From Sipunculus nudus (Eukaryota; Annelida; Sipuncula; Golfingiida; Sipunculidae), in contig CM049315.1 in NCBI GenBank assembly GCA_026874595.1, positions 72,461,416 through 72,525,415 of the forward strand: a stretch of DNA of 64,000 nt, given 5' to 3'. A program made the translations under genes and the position numbers. Of the stretch, positions 60,571 to 64,000 are shown in pieces. Below the pieces are notes generated by a model that was given only the letters and a program-made list of their open reading frames with translations, did not search any database and was not told the DNA's origin. Position 1 is the first letter of the stretch; every line of letters begins with the position of its first letter.

Positions 60571-62463
60571 AAAATAACTAACGTTGCAGTCCATCGTGAC
60601 ATGTTCATTGAACAGAGATCGAAGGTCAATCGCCAAATTAAACTGTCAAAGACTAGTTACTATAGTAACAAGATTGCAGAGTGTCAAGACAACTCGAAGG
60701 AGTTGTTCAGAGTGGTAAACACCTTGCTGGGTAAGGATAAGACGGTACCTCTTCAAAGGAAGCCAGTTACTGACCTAGTTGAAGTTTTCAGTTACTTCTT
60801 TGTCTCCAAGATACAGGATATCAGGGAGTCCATTCGAGCAGACATTTCTTACTCTGGACCTACATTTTCGAGCACTCGCGTACTTACTCCCATGAGAAAT
60901 TTGGCTCCTGCCACCGTGGACGAAATCGGGCGTATTATCTCAGCATCTGCCTCCAAGCAATGCGACCTTGACCACCTACCGACCAGACTGCTGAAGGCAT
61001 GTTCCAAGGAATTAACTCCTGTCATTACACACATGGTTAACCTGTCACTTTCAACCGGTGTATTTCCGCAGGACTACAAAACCGCTCTCGTCAGCCCGCT
61101 TATTAAGAAATCTACACTTGATCCTGAAGTTTTAAAAAACTTTAGACCTGTCTCTAATTTGGCGTTTGTTTCCAAAGTGATGGAGAAGGTCGTGTGTTCA
61201 CGACTCCGCAAACATCTTGTAGATAATAATTTAGAGGAGCCGTATCAATAAGCTTATCGGGCTCGACACTCCACAGAGATTGCTACTTTGAGAGTACATA
61301 ATGACATCCAGTGTGCTCTTGGAGAGAATAATTGTGTACTTCTAGTCATGATTGACTTGTCAGCTGCCTTTGATACGGTCAGTCATGAGATCTTGCTTGA
61401 TACACTTCGGTCAATGGGAGTTACTGGCACTGCCCTAGAATGGTTTGAATCATATCTTTGTAAACGTAGCCAGTCAGTCCAGATTAAAGAGATTAAGTCT
61501 AAGTTACGAATATTGGACTGTGGTGTGCCCCAGGGCTCTGTCTTAGGACCTGTCCTCTTTACTCTTTACACTGCTCCCTTAGGTACTTTACTGCATGAGC
61601 GTGGTTTTTATAATATGTATGCTGATGATTCTATTTTTTATTTGATTTTCAGGCCTGAGCACCTCAGCAATAACATCACATATATGGAGGCTACTGCTGG
61701 TTTAGTACGTAAGTGGATGGCCAACAACAGCTTGAAAATGAATGATGATAAAACAGAGGTGATGCTGATTACACCTAAACATTTGGCGACAAAGATTAAA
61801 TGTCCAAATCTTCTAATCGGCGAACATAAAGTTCAACCATCTCAGTGGATTCGAAGCCTTGGTGTTTACTTTGATTCTCATTCCACCATGGAGCTGCATG
61901 TGAACACCATATGCCGTGTGGCCTACATGCATCTCCACAACATCTATAAAATAAAAGCGTATTCGGATCAACGCTCTCTTGAGCGCCTGATCCACGCTTT
62001 TGTCACCACCAAGTTAGATTATGGAAATGCTTTACTTCTTGGATATCCGGCTTCATTAATTCAGAGGCTTCAGTGAGTTCAAAACAGCGCAGCCCGTATA
62101 CTAAGTGGATGTGACAAGTATGATCATATTACACCTGTATTGCGGGAGCTGCACTGGCTCCCTGTAAGTCAGCGTATTAAATTTAAGGTGGCCATAATAC
62201 TTTTCAAGACCAAACATCCCATGGCCCCGGTCTACTTACAGCATATAATTCATTTGTACACACCATTTAGATGCCTCAGATCGGCCGATCATGACTTACT
62301 TTTGTTCCACATATAAAGTCTTCCATGGTTGCTCAAAGAGCATTTTGTGTGGCAGGTCCCACTTTGTGGAATTCATTTCCTTTAGAATTAAGAAAAGCTG
62401 AGAGCCTAACTGCTTTTAAAAAAAATGCTTAAGACATACTTATTTGTGCAATATTTCGATTAG
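60571..62463 (+). pseudogene. 5'-truncated CR1/L2-like (Jockey superfamily) LINE, reverse transcriptase part
   Basis: Relic of ORF2 of a non-LTR retrotransposon. The linker before the RT (about 60571-60900, SKVNRQIKLSKTSYYSNKIA) is followed by RT motifs: PVSNLAFVSKVMEKVV (61144-61194), IDLSAAFDTVSH (catalytic Asp, about 61351-61386), VPQGSVLGPVLF (about 61525-61560) and YADD (61618-61629). The carboxyl region VQNSAARILSG ... ELHWLPV ... LWNSFP is typical of CR1/L2-type elements. The endonuclease domain is missing. Lesions: TAA at 61249-61251, TGA at 62074-62076 (CGA to TGA, a CpG-type change), a frameshift near 62312-62335, and one extra A in an A8 run at about 62418-62425, after which the frame ends KTYLF ... 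TAG at 62461-62463. Dead element. Confidence 0.9.
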
Positions 62464-63450
62464 CTGTGATTTTGCATATGTGCAGATTGATATATTTCCA
62501 GAACACTATAAACTACATGGTAGATAAAAGTAAACAGACCATAACTGATGCCTTATTTCTCAACTACTTCATTTCGGCACTGTGATGTTTTACTATACAT
62601 GCGTAGATATTTACGTACACGCAATATTTATCAATACTATGAGGGAAGAAGCATTTCCATTTGAAAAGGTATGGGGTAATCCTGCCTGAAATCTTACCGT
62701 CCTTTGACCAAGAAGCGTTTCCAGTCGTTTGCATTGTTCGAGTCCTCTTGAAGTATGCGGGTTATCGTAGGAGAAGAAGGAGGTGGGTCAGCAGGAGATA
62801 AAAATTATCTCTGGTTACATCCATAGTGCAATTAAGATGAAAGGCCTTATGAAGTATGCAAGACAGCAACAAAAATTAAAGTAAACAAATTAATGACATA
62901 ATGAACGTTAAAGGGGAAACGTGCCGTCTTTGTCCCCAACCGGATCTGAAGGGTTTTCTGAAAAATTATCATTTCATTATTTTTGACGATATTAAGCACT
63001 TTACCTTGTACTTAAACAGTTTTCATTTCAAGTTTCTGATAAAAACAAGTGTCAACTGGATGTGTTGTTAATGAAAAGTGTCTGTGCTGTGTAAAAGCTT
63101 TATGCGATAACATGCAAATGTCTTTATATAGAACTTCTCTTAAATTTTCTATAATTCAAACTGAAATTATTCTTATAGCATTGAAAGCTGTGTCCAGTGG
63201 TCATAAACTTAATATTTAAACCTCGGACCGTGGCACTCAAACAAAGATGAGTTATGAGACATCGCAATAATGGTAGTTACAGTTCATGTACATTTTAATG
63301 CACTGCACAACATCTCAACTTGAAAGTCCTTACAAATAAAAATGACTTCCCTTATGTTATTGAGCATCCAGTCGGGATTAACATTAGTTAGAATTTAATC
63401 ACTGTTCAAGTGATTGACTTCTTTATTTTATTTACAAACTATTCAATTAG
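62464..63450 (+). other. Unassigned spacer upstream of the last gene
   Basis: May include the 3' UTR of the LINE; no 3' microsatellite or poly-A tail is evident. No exon recognised. Confidence 0.4.
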
Positions 63451-63460
63451 CATATATATT
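63451..63460 (+). promoter_or_regulatory. Possible TATA box
   Basis: CATATATATT lies 75 bp before the first ATG of the gene at 63535. In AT-rich DNA this may be chance. Confidence 0.2.
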
Positions 63461-63534
63461 CGAATACTTTATCGTATTTATCATATAATTACAAACATAT
63501 TACCCTCATCCGTATACTTCATACACTCAACGTG

Positions 63535-64000
63535 ATGACATTGATTTTGTTCAGACGATTCATCGGCGAGAACACTACGATTTTCATTATCATGGCAGGT
63601 ATTTTGGTCATCTCTGGATGTTTCCCCGCAAGTCTGTATTGCGGAAGCATTGCAAACGAGGAAGGTAAATTTAAATGATTTCTAAATATCCTTCTGTGTA
63701 CATGGTATTTTAAATGCCGTAATCGAAATTCAAGTTTTCTTCGCTATATGTTGTTCAACAATCAGACATTTGTAACTGAAATAATCATGGGCGAATGTAG
63801 ACAAACTTAATCATGAAACTTTTATTTTCATACTGCCCAGTCGATGGCTGCGATTTCACCGACCTTGATTCGTCTACCTTACCTGTAGTCTATTTCATGA
63901 ATAATGAACAAACCTGCAAATGTTTTGGCAAAAACACTATCGCCACTAAAAATCCAACGAGCAAAATGTAAGCAAAATGTAATCCATAGACCTCAGAGCC
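63535..64000 (+). CDS. Secreted-protein gene, exons 1-2, continues beyond the window
   Basis: Exon 1 runs 63535-63664 from ATG (or 63592-63664 from the inner ATG) to donor GTAAAT, exit phase 1. It encodes a hydrophobic leader with MAGILVISGCFPASLYCGS, a good signal peptide from either start. Exon 2 runs 63841-63967, from acceptor TACTGCCCAG to donor GTAAGC, and continues the frame: VDGCDFTDLDSSTLPVVYFM, then NNEQTCKCFGKNTIATKNPT, exit phase 2. Three cysteines (one early, then C-K-C) suggest a disulfide-linked extracellular protein. The phase 1 then phase 2 pattern is the same as in the gene cluster to the left, but I see no direct sequence match to the other leaders, so membership of that family is uncertain. 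Confidence 0.6.

Noticed and set aside
60285-60629. 114-codon reading frame on the minus strand
   Set aside because: It overlaps the start of the LINE on the opposite strand, has no recognisable domain and its composition fits chance in AT-rich DNA.

Overview
This is eukaryotic DNA, most likely from a marine invertebrate. The exon-like segments have GT/AG borders and matching phases, there is a non-LTR retrotransposon of the CR1/L2/Jockey type and a tRNA-like SINE fragment, and nothing looks like a bacterial operon. The style of the repeats (tracts of GGTCA words, foldback-like inverted repeats) suggests a lophotrochozoan or basal deuterostome, but the species cannot be read from the sequence.

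Positions 1-42416 are one uninterrupted head-to-tail array of a 1274-bp macrosatellite. There are 33 full copies plus 374 bp of a 34th, all on the same strand and all of exactly the same length. The array enters from beyond the left edge. About eight single-base differences sort the copies into five main types, and these follow a higher-order pattern (BCDBCD; CDAb...CDAb). The last nine complete copies are of one type. Each monomer carries two co-oriented CTCF-consensus-like sites (18/19 and 17/19 matches to the vertebrate consensus), an 18-nt alternating purine-pyrimidine tract, a CACGTG E-box, a TATA box, and three abutting nuclear-receptor half-sites. The short reading frames in the monomer are not convincing genes.

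Positions 42417-59300 are AT-rich and hold a decayed tandem cluster of a small secreted-protein gene family. Recognisable parts are three related signal-peptide leader exons (45415, 47455, 53587), several copies of two further exons here called Y and X, and a candidate terminal exon (58583). Most internal exons share phase-2 borders. Nearly every copy carries a lesion (stop, frameshift or lost splice site). The mature part weakly resembles transthyretin-like (TTL) domains; that is an inference. The satellite array stops about where the leader exon of the leftmost copy should be, so that copy has lost its head. A related intergenic block (R) recurs at least six times. A foldback-like pair of inverted arms (49144-49875 and 51895-53345), built of ~350-bp subrepeats, interrupts the second gene copy.

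Positions 59300-64000 hold the tRNA-like SINE fragment (minus strand), a 5'-truncated and mutated CR1/L2-like reverse transcriptase (60571-62463), and the first two exons of another secreted-protein gene that runs off the right edge (63535 onward).
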